From Nocardioidaceae bacterium (GTDB lineage Bacteria > Actinomycetota > Actinomycetes > Propionibacteriales > Nocardioidaceae): a DNA stretch of 26,969 nt. Where the stretch lies: positions 1 through 26,969 of the forward strand of contig JACCYS010000242.1 of assembly GCA_013696365.1 (NCBI GenBank). The letters run 5' to 3'. The position numbers and the translations under genes are program-made. The notes under the pieces were generated by a model. The model was not told where the DNA came from, made no database searches, and saw only the letters and a list, made by a program, of their open reading frames with translations. This document shows, piece after piece, positions 1 to 7,505 of the stretch; the stretch's first letter is position 1, and each line of letters begins with the position of its first letter.

Positions 1-565
1 CCAGCGCCGCGCCGACGACCAGCGCCACGAACGCCGCCTCCTTCCAGGCGTACTCGAGCACGACCGCGACCCAGAAGGGGCCGGCGACCAGGTCCGGCCA
101 CTGCTGTGCCGACAGGCCGAGCACCCGAGGCAGCACACCGCTGTCGGCGACCAGCAGCCCGACGGCGGCCGCCCCGACCAGGTGCGGCACGGTCACGGTT
201 GCCGCGGCGCTCAATCGCACCAGCCGCGACAGCGGGGTGAACGAGACCACGAGCAGCGCGGTCGCCAACCCGACCCCCACGGCGAGCAGGGTCGCTGCGG
301 CGGCGATGGCCAGCGTCAACCCGGTCGCCGACAGCAGGTCGGCGCCGACCGCAGTGTAGGCGGCGGCGCTCACCCGCGGTCGCCCGACCAGCGGCATCAG
401 CCCCAGGCTCTGCAGGCCCAGCGCGGACAGCGTGGCGAGGACCAGCGCCACGATCGGGACCAGGGCGGGCAGCAGCAACAGCACCTGCCGCCGCCGGGAC
501 GGGGGCCGCTGGAACAGCCTCCGAGACGGGGGCGGTTTGACCAGCGGGGTGATCAGCCGCGTCAC
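1..565 (-). CDS. ABC transporter permease, YnjC-like (3' part missing)
   Basis: This is the N-terminal 188 residues of an integral membrane permease; the rest lies beyond the left edge. The GTG start overlaps the stop of the upstream binding-protein gene in a GTGA, so the two are translationally coupled. After a basic N-terminus (residues about 11-22 rich in R, P and Q) there are several long hydrophobic segments, roughly residues 25-50, 65-95, 105-130 and 145-188, as expected for an ABC importer inner-membrane subunit. The family call (YnjC-like, a two-domain permease) rests mainly on the YnjB-like partner next door. An ATPase gene would be expected further left and is not visible. Substrate unknown. 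Confidence 0.75.
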   Translation of the reverse strand, partial: MTRLITPLVKPPPSRRLFQRPPSRRRQVLLLLPALVPIVALVLATLSALGLQSLGLMPLVGRPRVSAAAYTAVGADLLSATGLTLAIAAAATLLAVGVGLATALLVVSFTPLSRLVRLSAAATVTVPHLVGAAAVGLLVADSGVLPRVLGLSAQQWPDLVAGPFWVAVVLEYAWKEAAFVALVVGAAL

Positions 566-1818
566 GACCCTCCTCCTAGGACCTCTCGCCGCCACCCCTC
601 GTCCAGGGCCGAGACCCACTCGGCGGCCAGCTCGCCGTGCGCGCCCCGGGACAGCTGCTCGAAGGGTGGCACGACGTCGGATTGTGGCAACGCATCGAAC
701 TGCGCCCGCTGCTCCGCATCGAGCCGGGACACCTCCACGGCGGGGAACTGCCCCCACACGGCGGGGTCGGCCTTAGCCGCCTGCTGCCGGGGCGACAGCG
801 CCAGGTCGGCCACTGCCATCGAGGCCTGCTGCGCCCCGGACGAGGCCGGGATCGCCAGGAAGCTCGCGTTGCCGACGGTGCCACCTTCCAGGGGCAGCAC
901 CTCGGTCGTCTCGGGGAAGGTCCCCTGGCGCACCAGCTTGGTGAGCGTGGCCGGGCCGTAGGTCATGGTGAGATCGACCTCGCCGTCGGCGAACAGCTTG
1001 TCGAGCGCCGCACCGTCGCGAGGATAGGTCCGGCCGTCGCGCCACAGCGACGGCGCCAGATCGCGCAGTCGCTGCCACAGCGCCGGGGTGAGCTCGTCGT
1101 ACGCGGCCTGGTCGAAGGCAGCCGGCACCTGGTCCGGCCCGCCCGAGACGCTGAGCAGCGTCTCGCGCACGAACACCGAGCCGGTGAAGTCCGGCGGGGC
1201 CGGGTAGGTGAACCGGCCGGGGTTCTGCTCGGCCCAGGCCAGCACGCCTCCGAGGGTGCTCGGCGGGTCGGGCACCCGGACGCTGTCGTAGACCAGCGTG
1301 AACTGCGCCTTGTGCCATGGCGACTCGCAGTCCTCGACCGGCGTGCCGAAGTCGGTCGCCAGCAGCGGGTCGTCGGGGTCGAGCAGCTCGTGGTTGGGCA
1401 GGTCGTCGGCCCAGCCGCACAGCCACGCGCCGGCCTGCTTGCCGGTACGGAAGTTGTCGCCGTTGACCCAGACCAGGTCGACCGCGCCGTCGTCGACGTC
1501 GGCCTGGCGTTCCGACAGAACCCGCGTGAGCGCGTCGGCGGTGTCCGCGACGGGCACCCGCTCGAGCGTGACGCCCAGCTGGTCGGCCGCGGCGGGGGCG
1601 AGCACGTCGTCAACGTAGTCGTTGCCCTGCTGGTCGCCGCCGTACATCCACAGCCGTACGGTGTCGCCGCGGGCCTGCTGGAGCACCTCGGCCCATTCCT
1701 GCTCCTCGGCCGGCGCCGAGGTCGAGGCCGGTGCAGCGCAGGCGGACAGTCCGAGGACCGTGAGCACGCCCAGGGCGCCGACTAGGCGGGCACGGTGTTG
1801 CCGGGGTGGCGGCGGCAT
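562..1818 (-). CDS. ABC transporter substrate-binding lipoprotein, YnjB-like
   Basis: This 418-residue protein has a basic start, a hydrophobic segment and a lipobox ending LSAC near residue 25, so it should be an exported, lipid-anchored solute-binding protein. Its N-terminal half (LWMYGGDQQGNDYVDD, VPVADTADALTRVLSE, DLVWVNGDNF) matches what I remember of the YnjB family, in which the VNG/ING-x-NF stretch is conserved. I chose the ATG at 1818 because GAGGAG sits just upstream and the signal peptide follows directly; a longer frame to 1950 adds a low-quality N-terminus. It is the first gene of a leftward operon with the permease and is divergent from the TVP38 gene. Its ligand is not known; YnjB relatives are only loosely linked to thiamine- or ion-type importers. 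Confidence 0.85.
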   Translation of the reverse strand: MPPPPRQHRARLVGALGVLTVLGLSACAAPASTSAPAEEQEWAEVLQQARGDTVRLWMYGGDQQGNDYVDDVLAPAAADQLGVTLERVPVADTADALTRVLSERQADVDDGAVDLVWVNGDNFRTGKQAGAWLCGWADDLPNHELLDPDDPLLATDFGTPVEDCESPWHKAQFTLVYDSVRVPDPPSTLGGVLAWAEQNPGRFTYPAPPDFTGSVFVRETLLSVSGGPDQVPAAFDQAAYDELTPALWQRLRDLAPSLWRDGRTYPRDGAALDKLFADGEVDLTMTYGPATLTKLVRQGTFPETTEVLPLEGGTVGNASFLAIPASSGAQQASMAVADLALSPRQQAAKADPAVWGQFPAVEVSRLDAEQRAQFDALPQSDVVPPFEQLSRGAHGELAAEWVSALDEGWRREVLGGGS

Positions 1819-1943
1819 GCGGGCTCCTCGCGCGTGGTGGAGTGGCCGGGCTGGCACTCGGCTCGGGAACACTGTGACGGGTCCGCCGGCTTCCCCGGGC
1901 AACCAGATCGAACCCAAGCGCGGACGACACGAGAGGGACGCAG

Positions 1944-2612
1944 ATGCCAACGGCGCCGCAGTTGTCTGCCCGGGCGCGACTGGCGCTGCTGATCGGGATC
2001 GCCGCCGCGGTGGTCGTGCTGGCGCTCGTCGTCGACCTGCCCTCGGTCGCCGAGACCCGCGCCCGGGTGCAACGGGCGGGTGCCCTGGGCCCGGTGCTGT
2101 TCGTCGCCCTCTACGTGGGGCTGGCCCTGCTGCCGCTGCCCAAGAATGTGCTCAGCGTCGCGGCCGGCGCGGTGTTCGGGCTGGGCCCCGCCTTCGGGCT
2201 GGTGCTGCTCGCCGCCGTGCTCGGCGCGAGCGTGGCATTCTGGCTCGGCCGGCTGCTGGGCCGCGACGCCGTCGAGCGGTACACCGGCAACCGGGTCGCC
2301 CGCGTCGACGCTCTGGTGGTCCGACACGGGCTGCTCGGCATCGTGACGCTCCGGCTGGTCCCGCTGGTCCCGTACACCGCCCTGAACTACCTGGCCGGGC
2401 TGTCGGCCCTGCGCTGGTCGCACTACCTGGTCGGCTCGACCCTCGGCATGGTCCCCGGCGTCACCGCGCTGGTGCTTCTGGGCGCGTATGGCACCGAGCC
2501 GCGGTCGTGGCCGTTCATCACCGGCGCCCTGCTGATGGTCCTGCTCGTGGCCCTCGGCGGGTTCGCCGTCCGCGGCCGTTTCGGCCGGACCCGAGCACTT
2601 CGGCGTGGGTGA
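1944..2612 (+). CDS. TVP38/TMEM64 (VTT/SNARE-associated, DedA superfamily) membrane protein
   Basis: This 222-residue polytopic membrane protein begins with a hydrophobic segment (about residues 14-32). The VTT core follows: the LLPLPKNVLSVAAGAVFG segment at about 58-78, a Gly/Ala-rich helix, and the signature RLVPLVPYTALNYLAGLS at about 137-154, ending in a further TM segment and a basic tail. The domain has re-entrant loops and the superfamily is linked to lipid scrambling or carrier transport. The start is supported by GAGAGGGA eight bases upstream. Its stop overlaps the start of the CDP-alcohol phosphatidyltransferase by 8 bases, so the two are co-translated and probably act together on membrane lipids. 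It is comparable to E. coli YdjX/YdjZ. Confidence 0.88.
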   Translation: MPTAPQLSARARLALLIGIAAAVVVLALVVDLPSVAETRARVQRAGALGPVLFVALYVGLALLPLPKNVLSVAAGAVFGLGPAFGLVLLAAVLGASVAFWLGRLLGRDAVERYTGNRVARVDALVVRHGLLGIVTLRLVPLVPYTALNYLAGLSALRWSHYLVGSTLGMVPGVTALVLLGAYGTEPRSWPFITGALLMVLLVALGGFAVRGRFGRTRALRRG

Positions 2613-3276
2613 CGTGCTCGATCCGCTGGCGCGGCGGCTGCTCACCCGTCCGCTGGACCGCGTCGCCGCCTGGATCGACCGCACCTGGGTGAGCCCCGAC
2701 CGGGTCACGGTCGCCGGGCTGGTGCTGGGCCTGGGCAGCGCGGCCGCGGCGGCGCTGACGCTGTGGCCGGTGGCGCTGGTGCTATGGCTCGCCTCCAGGC
2801 TGGCCGACGGGCTCGACGGACCGCTCGCTCGCCGGCGTGTTCAGCACCGGGCAGGCAGCCCGACCGGCGGCCCGGCGGCCGGCCCAGCAGACGGCCCAGC
2901 GGAGGCGGGCGGGTTCCTCGACATCGTCTGCGACTTCACCGTGTACGGCGCAACCGTCGTCGGCGTGGCGATCGGGGTGGGGGTCGACACCGGTGTCGCT
3001 GCCTGGCCGTTCCTGGCGGTGCTCGGCGTCTACTACGTCAACGGGACGGCGTTCCTCGCCTTCTCCTCGCTCGCCGAGCGCTCCGGTCGGCGCCTCGACG
3101 ACGGGCGGTCGCTGTCGTTTATCGGTGGCCTCGCTGAGGGCACCGAGACGGTCGTGGTGCATGCGCTGTGGATGCTGTTGCCGGGCATCGCCGCCCCGAT
3201 CGCGTGGGTGTGGGCGGTCGTCGTGGGCCTCGGCGCGGCTCAGCGGGTCTGGACTGGCTACCGGCTGCTGCGCTGA
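2605..3276 (+). CDS. CDP-alcohol phosphatidyltransferase (YnjF-like) with enlarged active-site loop
   Basis: This 223-residue integral membrane enzyme transfers a phosphatidyl group from CDP-diacylglycerol to an alcohol. The family signature is present: D68, D71, G72, A75, R76, then G102, D106 and D110. The usual spacing between AR and the next G is 8 residues; here it is 25, filled by a low-complexity Gly/Pro/Ala stretch (residues about 83-101). All metal-binding aspartates remain, so activity is likely. The GTG start lies inside the end of the TVP38 gene. Its last 19 bases overlap, tail to tail, the convergent flavoprotein gene. The alcohol acceptor is unknown; YnjF of E. coli is the closest context match. 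Confidence 0.87.
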   Translation: MGDVLDPLARRLLTRPLDRVAAWIDRTWVSPDRVTVAGLVLGLGSAAAAALTLWPVALVLWLASRLADGLDGPLARRRVQHRAGSPTGGPAAGPADGPAEAGGFLDIVCDFTVYGATVVGVAIGVGVDTGVAAWPFLAVLGVYYVNGTAFLAFSSLAERSGRRLDDGRSLSFIGGLAEGTETVVVHALWMLLPGIAAPIAWVWAVVVGLGAAQRVWTGYRLLR

Positions 3277-4769
3277 CCACGCAGGTCGAGCCACCACCGG
3301 CGGGCACGCACGGCGGCGTCGGTGACCCGGCGGGCGGCTGGCGCCGACAGCCGCGACCGTACGTCCGCGACGGCCGCATTCCATGGGCCGTCGGCGTAGG
3401 TCGGGTATGGGTGCATGACACCCGCCAGGTCACGGGTGCGCAGGCCGTGCCGGACGGCTAACACCAGCTCGGGCAGCGTCTCACCGGCGCGGGGACCGAC
3501 GACGGTGGCGCCGACGATCCGCCCCTTGCCGTCGACGGCGAGTCGGGCGAACCCCTCGGTCCGGCCCTCTGTGATCGCCCGGTCCACCTCGGCGTGCTGG
3601 CGGGTGATCATCTCGACTCCGGTGTGACCAGCCGCGTCGACGGGGACGGTGGGGATGCCGACCGAGGCAACCTCAGGGTCGGTGTAGGTGACTCGGGGTA
3701 CGGCGGTCGCCGCAGCAGCACGGCGCAGACCGAGCACCGCGTTGCTCGCCGCGGTGCTGGCGTGCACCCCAGCCACATGGGTGAACTGCGGGTGCCCGGT
3801 CAGGTCCCCGGCCGCCCATACCCGCGGGTTCGTGGTGGAGCGCAGGCTCGCGTCGACACGGACGTTGGCGTGCTCGTCCCGCCCGACACCAGCCTCGTCC
3901 AGCCCGAGGTCGGCCGTACGAGGCCTGCGGCCCAGCGCAACGAGCAATCCGTCGTGGTCGATGCTGGCGCCGCCACTGGTGCGCACACTGCCCAGGTCGA
4001 CGTCCCCGGTGACCTCCTCGAGTCCGGTGCCCGTGCGAACGTCGACGCCGTCGGCCACCAGGGCGGCGGTGACCGCAGCGGAGGCGTCGGGATCCTCGCT
4101 CGGCAGCAGTCGTTGCGCCATCTCCAGCAGGGTGACTCGGCTGCCCAACCGCGCGAACGCCTGACCGAGCTCGCATCCGATGCTGCCCCCACCGACGACT
4201 GTCAGCCGCTCGGGTAGCCGGTCCAGATCCCAGATCGTCTCGCTGGTCCAGGCCCGGGCGGCGCGCAGTCCAGGCAGGTCCGGCATGGACGGGTCGGCAC
4301 CGGTGGCCAGCAGCACCTGGCGGCTGCTGATGCGCCGACCGTCCACCTCGACATCCGCCCCGGCAGACACCTCGGTGCCGACCCGGCGGGCAGCCATCCG
4401 GGCCCTGCCGCGCAGCACCGAGACCCCCGCCTGCTCCAGCGCCGCAACAGAATCGGTGGGCTCGATCGCGGCGATCGCGGCGCACACGTGCCGCATCACC
4501 GCAGCGAAGTCGACACTCACCTCGCCGACGAACACGCCCAGCTCGCTGGCCCGACGTACGTTCGCAACGGTGTGAGCCGCCGCGAGCAGCGACTTGCTGG
4601 GCACGCACCCGGTCCACAGACAGTCCCCGCCGGTTCGGTGACTTTCGACCAGCAGCACCGTGACACCAAAGCTTGCCGCCGTGCGGGCGCCCACGATCCC
4701 CGCGGTGCCACCACCCACCACCAGCAGGTCCCAATGCTGGGCAGCGGCCTCGGCGAGGCTGGTCGTCAC
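3258..4769 (-). CDS. FAD/NAD(P)-dependent disulfide oxidoreductase, mercuric-reductase-like
   Basis: This 503-residue flavoprotein belongs to the pyridine nucleotide-disulfide oxidoreductase class I family. The FAD-binding GGGTAG is at 19-24 and the redox pair GGDC-LWTG-C at C50/C55, followed by VPSK. A second Rossmann motif (VVGGGSIGCELG) and the ATGAD and AAGDLTG signatures are also present. At the C-terminus, where lipoamide dehydrogenase has HAHPT, this protein has HPYPT: a Tyr replaces the catalytic His, as in MerA. It lacks both the N-terminal HMA domain and the C-terminal vicinal cysteines of MerA (it ends RGQRSSR), so it is not a true mercuric reductase. The GTG start overlaps the anti-sigma stop, so the enzyme is third gene of the sigma operon and probably its effector. 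Substrate unknown. Confidence 0.88.
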   Translation of the reverse strand: MTTSLAEAAAQHWDLLVVGGGTAGIVGARTAASFGVTVLLVESHRTGGDCLWTGCVPSKSLLAAAHTVANVRRASELGVFVGEVSVDFAAVMRHVCAAIAAIEPTDSVAALEQAGVSVLRGRARMAARRVGTEVSAGADVEVDGRRISSRQVLLATGADPSMPDLPGLRAARAWTSETIWDLDRLPERLTVVGGGSIGCELGQAFARLGSRVTLLEMAQRLLPSEDPDASAAVTAALVADGVDVRTGTGLEEVTGDVDLGSVRTSGGASIDHDGLLVALGRRPRTADLGLDEAGVGRDEHANVRVDASLRSTTNPRVWAAGDLTGHPQFTHVAGVHASTAASNAVLGLRRAAAATAVPRVTYTDPEVASVGIPTVPVDAAGHTGVEMITRQHAEVDRAITEGRTEGFARLAVDGKGRIVGATVVGPRAGETLPELVLAVRHGLRTRDLAGVMHPYPTYADGPWNAAVADVRSRLSAPAARRVTDAAVRARRWWLDLRGQRSSR

Positions 4770-5044
4770 GGTGACTGCTCGGCGATGATGCGATCCAGCC
4801 GCTCGTGCAGCCGGCCGACCGCGTCCGGCGCCGGCGCCGTTCGCTGCGACAGGTTGTCGAGGACCCGGCGCAGCAGCCGGTGCTCGTCGGCGAGCGCCGC
4901 GCAGTGCTCGCAGATGGCCAGGTGCTGCTCGAGCCGACGTGCCTCGTCGGCGCTCAACGGGACGCCGCGCTCGGCGTCGAGGTAGCGCTGGATGCGCCGC
5001 GACGACCAGTGGCAGGTCCACAGCATGCGCGCGCTGGTGATCAC
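4766..5044 (-). CDS. Zinc-binding anti-sigma factor (ZAS/zf-HC2 type)
   Basis: This 92-residue soluble protein has the anti-sigma zinc motif H41-x3-C45-x2-C48 (HLAICEHC), preceded by C11 and a YLD turn at 21-23, the layout of RsrA-like ZAS proteins. No membrane segment is visible, so it should bind its sigma factor in the cytoplasm; the C-terminal helix (VGRLHERLDRII) could complete the interaction. It starts GTG, overlapping the sigma factor stop as GTGA, and its own stop overlaps the flavoprotein start. An ATG six codons in is an alternative start. Thiol-redox sensing is inferred from the family and from the flavin disulfide reductase next to it. Confidence 0.85.
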   Translation of the reverse strand: MITSARMLWTCHWSSRRIQRYLDAERGVPLSADEARRLEQHLAICEHCAALADEHRLLRRVLDNLSQRTAPAPDAVGRLHERLDRIIAEQSP

Positions 5045-5586
5045 GACGGGCTCCCTTCGGGGGGTTGGACCAACAAGGCCTTGCGGAGACGGTTGCGGGC
5101 CCGGTGCAGGCGGGACATCACGGTGCCGACGGGCACTCCCAAGGTCCGTGCCGCCTCCGCATAGCTGAGTTGATCGATGTCCACGAGCACGACCACCTGG
5201 CGAAAGCGCGGGTCCAGGTCGCGCAGGGCCGCCTCGAGTCCGGCCTCGAGCCGGCCGTACAACGCCTCGTCCTCGACGGTGGCGGGTGGGGCGGCCCCGA
5301 AGGCGGGCCGCTGCCCCTCCGGCACGTCGCCGCCGGCGAACAGGTCCGGGCGCTGACGGCGGTGCATGTTGGCGTTGGTGTTGCGCAGGATGGTCAGCAG
5401 CCAGGCGCGTGGATAGCGGCCGTCGAAGCGGTCGATCGCGCGGAAGGCGCGCACCAGCGTCTCCTGCACCAGGTCTTCAGCGTCGGCCCACGAGCCGGTC
5501 AGGGTGCGTGCCACCCGGAGCAGCACCTCGATCTCTGGCTCCACGTGGCGCTTGAAGTCACCGGCGCGCGACTCGCTGTCGGTCAT
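5041..5586 (-). CDS. ECF-family RNA polymerase sigma factor
   Basis: This 181-residue sigma-70 family protein has two regions. Region 2 covers about residues 18-78, with the core-binding stretch WADAEDLVQETLVRAFR followed by a FDGRYPRAWLLTILRN segment. Region 4 covers about 115-172, with LDPRFRQVVVLVDIDQLSY leading into a helix-turn-helix (EAARTLGVPVGTVMSRLHRAR). The length is typical of minimal ECF factors. I chose the ATG at 5586, preceded by AGGA; a longer frame upstream is arginine/proline-rich and not conserved-looking. It is first of three overlapping genes (sigma, ZAS anti-sigma, flavoprotein), which suggests a stress-inducible, autoregulated redox unit. Confidence 0.9.
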   Translation of the reverse strand: MTDSESRAGDFKRHVEPEIEVLLRVARTLTGSWADAEDLVQETLVRAFRAIDRFDGRYPRAWLLTILRNTNANMHRRQRPDLFAGGDVPEGQRPAFGAAPPATVEDEALYGRLEAGLEAALRDLDPRFRQVVVLVDIDQLSYAEAARTLGVPVGTVMSRLHRARNRLRKALLVQPPEGSPS

Positions 5587-5994
5587 GGTCCGATCCTGCA
5601 CGACGGGGTAACCCTCCGGTAGGTCGCCGTTGTTCCCCGCCCGTACGGGACCGACCTGCCCTGACGCCCCTCGGGCGTTCGGGCCCGGCGACGAGACGTG
5701 GGTCCGCCCCGTGCGCCACCCCGAGGCCCGCGTTCCCGCGCGCCAGGTGAACCGCGGGCGCACCTTGGCGGTCGTGACCGGGGGTGAAGAGTGGACCGGC
5801 CGTCGCTGGGCGGGCCTACGCCACGCGATGGCGTCCCACGGTCGGGGCGCGCCGCACTCGGTACGTTCGGCACCATCGTTGCTACCGCGTTGGTGCGGCA
5901 CGCACCGAGTGGTCGTCCCCACCCCCGCGGCGATGGACAGCGGGCGGCGTAAGCACGTGCGGAGGCAAGCGACCATCGCGCACGTGGCCGCAGG
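5587..5994. other. Intergenic region upstream of the sigma operon
   Basis: These 408 bases lie between the end of the second flavoprotein gene and the sigma factor start, both leftward. Open frames through it read as arginine/proline-rich shadow translations with no recognisable domain. I see no tRNA or repeat, and only the candidate ECF promoter near its left end. A rough CACGTG-containing pairing around 5951-5988 might act as the terminator of the flavoprotein gene, but it is imperfect. Confidence 0.5.
5609..5636 (-). promoter_or_regulatory. Candidate ECF-type promoter of the sigma operon
   Basis: On the minus strand GGAAC (5636-5632) is followed 19 bases later by GTT (5612-5610). This fits the general ECF pattern of a GGAAC -35 and a GTT-type -10, about 23 bases before the ATG. 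It would allow autoregulation by the sigma factor it precedes. Pattern match only. Confidence 0.35.
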
Positions 5995-7350
5995 TCAGGC
6001 CATCGCGGTCAGCGCGTCCTCGATCGCCCGGTGGAACGTCGGGTAGGCGTAGATCATGGTCCGTAGGGTGCCGGTCGGGATCTCCGCATGCACGGCCAGG
6101 ACGAGCGCGCCCAGCACCTCGCCGCCGGCTGGGCCGGCGCTGGTCGCGCCCACCAGCACCCCCCGCTCGGCATCCTCGACGAGCTTGACGAAGCCGTCGT
6201 TGCCGGTCTTGTGGATCCATCCACGAGCAGACGAGGGCAGCTGCGCGGTCCCCACCCGCAGCCGCAGACCCTGGTCGCGCGCCTGCTGCTCGGTGAGCCC
6301 GACGGAGCCGATCTCGGGATCGGCGAAGGTCACCCGCGGCACCGCGTGGTAGGCCGCCGGCGTCGGCCGCTCGCCGAGGATGGCGGCGGCGGCGATCGCC
6401 GACTGGTACATCGCCATGTGCGTGAACGCGCCCCGCCCGGTGATGTCGCCCACCGCCCACAGCCCGTCGGTCACCTGCATGGCGTCGTCGGTCGACACCG
6501 AGGCTGCCGACGTGTCGACACCGAGCACGTCGAGACCGAGACCGGCAAGATCGGCACGTCGGCCGGTGGCGACGAGCAGCCGCTCGGCGCTGAGCGCGCA
6601 GCCGTTCAGCGCCACGGTGAAGCGGGCGCCGTCGTGACCGACCGTGCTGGCCCCGAGACCGGTGTGCACGGTGACGCCGTCGGCGGCCAGCACCTCGGCC
6701 AGCAGGCTGCCCGCCTCCGGCTCCTCCAGCGGCAGCAGCCGGTCGGCGGCCTCCACGATCGTCACCTCGGTGCCGAAGCGGGCGAACACCTGTGCCAGCT
6801 CGACCCCGATCGCACCCCCACCCAGCACGATGAGCGACGCGGGTGGCTCCTTGGCCTCCACCGCGTCCCGATTGGTCCAGTACGGGCTGCCCGCGAGCCC
6901 GGGCACCGGCGGCACCGCTGGCGCCGTCCCGGTCGCGAGCACAACCCCGCGGCGCGCGACGAGCGTCTCCCCCGCGGCGCTGACCTGCCGGGGCCCGGTG
7001 ATCCGCGCCTCGCCGCGGACGAAGAGACCGCCCTTGGCGACGAAGCGGTCGACGGCGACCTGGTCGTCCCAGTTGTCCGTGGCCTCCGCACGAATGCGGG
7101 CGGCCACCGGGCCGTAGTCCGGCCGTACGACCGTGTCACCGGCCACGCCCGGCACCCGCCGCGACTCGGCCAGCAGGTTGGCCGCCCGGATCATCATCTT
7201 GGACGGGATGCAGCCCCAGTACGGGCACTCGCCGCCAACCAGGTCGCGCTCGACACCCACCACCTCCAGTCCGGCGTCGGCCAGCCGCCCGGCGACATCC
7301 TCACCACCCGGCCCGAGACCGACAACCACGACGTCCACCACACCGGTCAT
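5995..7350 (-). CDS. FAD/NAD(P)-dependent oxidoreductase, dihydrolipoamide-dehydrogenase-like
   Basis: This 451-residue flavoprotein is a paralogue of the one ending at 3258. It shows GLGPGG (11-16) for FAD binding, the redox pair GGEC-PYWG-C at C42/C47 followed by IPSK, an ATGTAP stretch, an NAD(P) Rossmann motif VLGGGAIGVELAQ and the WAVGDITG signature. The C-terminal position that carries the catalytic HPT in lipoamide dehydrogenase reads YAYPTFH, so the proton-donating His is absent. It therefore probably does not act on lipoamide or glutathione by the standard mechanism. The ATG at 7350 follows a strong GAGGAG. The gene is divergent from the thioredoxin lipoprotein gene across 155 bases, which could allow joint control. 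Substrate unknown. Confidence 0.87.
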   Translation of the reverse strand: MTGVVDVVVVGLGPGGEDVAGRLADAGLEVVGVERDLVGGECPYWGCIPSKMMIRAANLLAESRRVPGVAGDTVVRPDYGPVAARIRAEATDNWDDQVAVDRFVAKGGLFVRGEARITGPRQVSAAGETLVARRGVVLATGTAPAVPPVPGLAGSPYWTNRDAVEAKEPPASLIVLGGGAIGVELAQVFARFGTEVTIVEAADRLLPLEEPEAGSLLAEVLAADGVTVHTGLGASTVGHDGARFTVALNGCALSAERLLVATGRRADLAGLGLDVLGVDTSAASVSTDDAMQVTDGLWAVGDITGRGAFTHMAMYQSAIAAAAILGERPTPAAYHAVPRVTFADPEIGSVGLTEQQARDQGLRLRVGTAQLPSSARGWIHKTGNDGFVKLVEDAERGVLVGATSAGPAGGEVLGALVLAVHAEIPTGTLRTMIYAYPTFHRAIEDALTAMA

Positions 7351-7505
7351 GACTCTCCTCCTCGCGTACGACTGCAAACGCAACCCCGCGAAGCGGCTGG
7401 CGGCTTCCCGGGAATGGCGGGCGCTCACCGTGGGTTTCCCTCGTGTCGCCGAGCCCCATCGGCTGACGACCGAGCCCGAGAACGTGCCCGACGGAGAGGT
7501 AGGCG

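Noticed and set aside
3258..4769. Mercury resistance operon (merA)
   Set aside because: No HMA domain, no C-terminal vicinal Cys pair and no merR, merT or merP nearby; only the reductase fold is shared.
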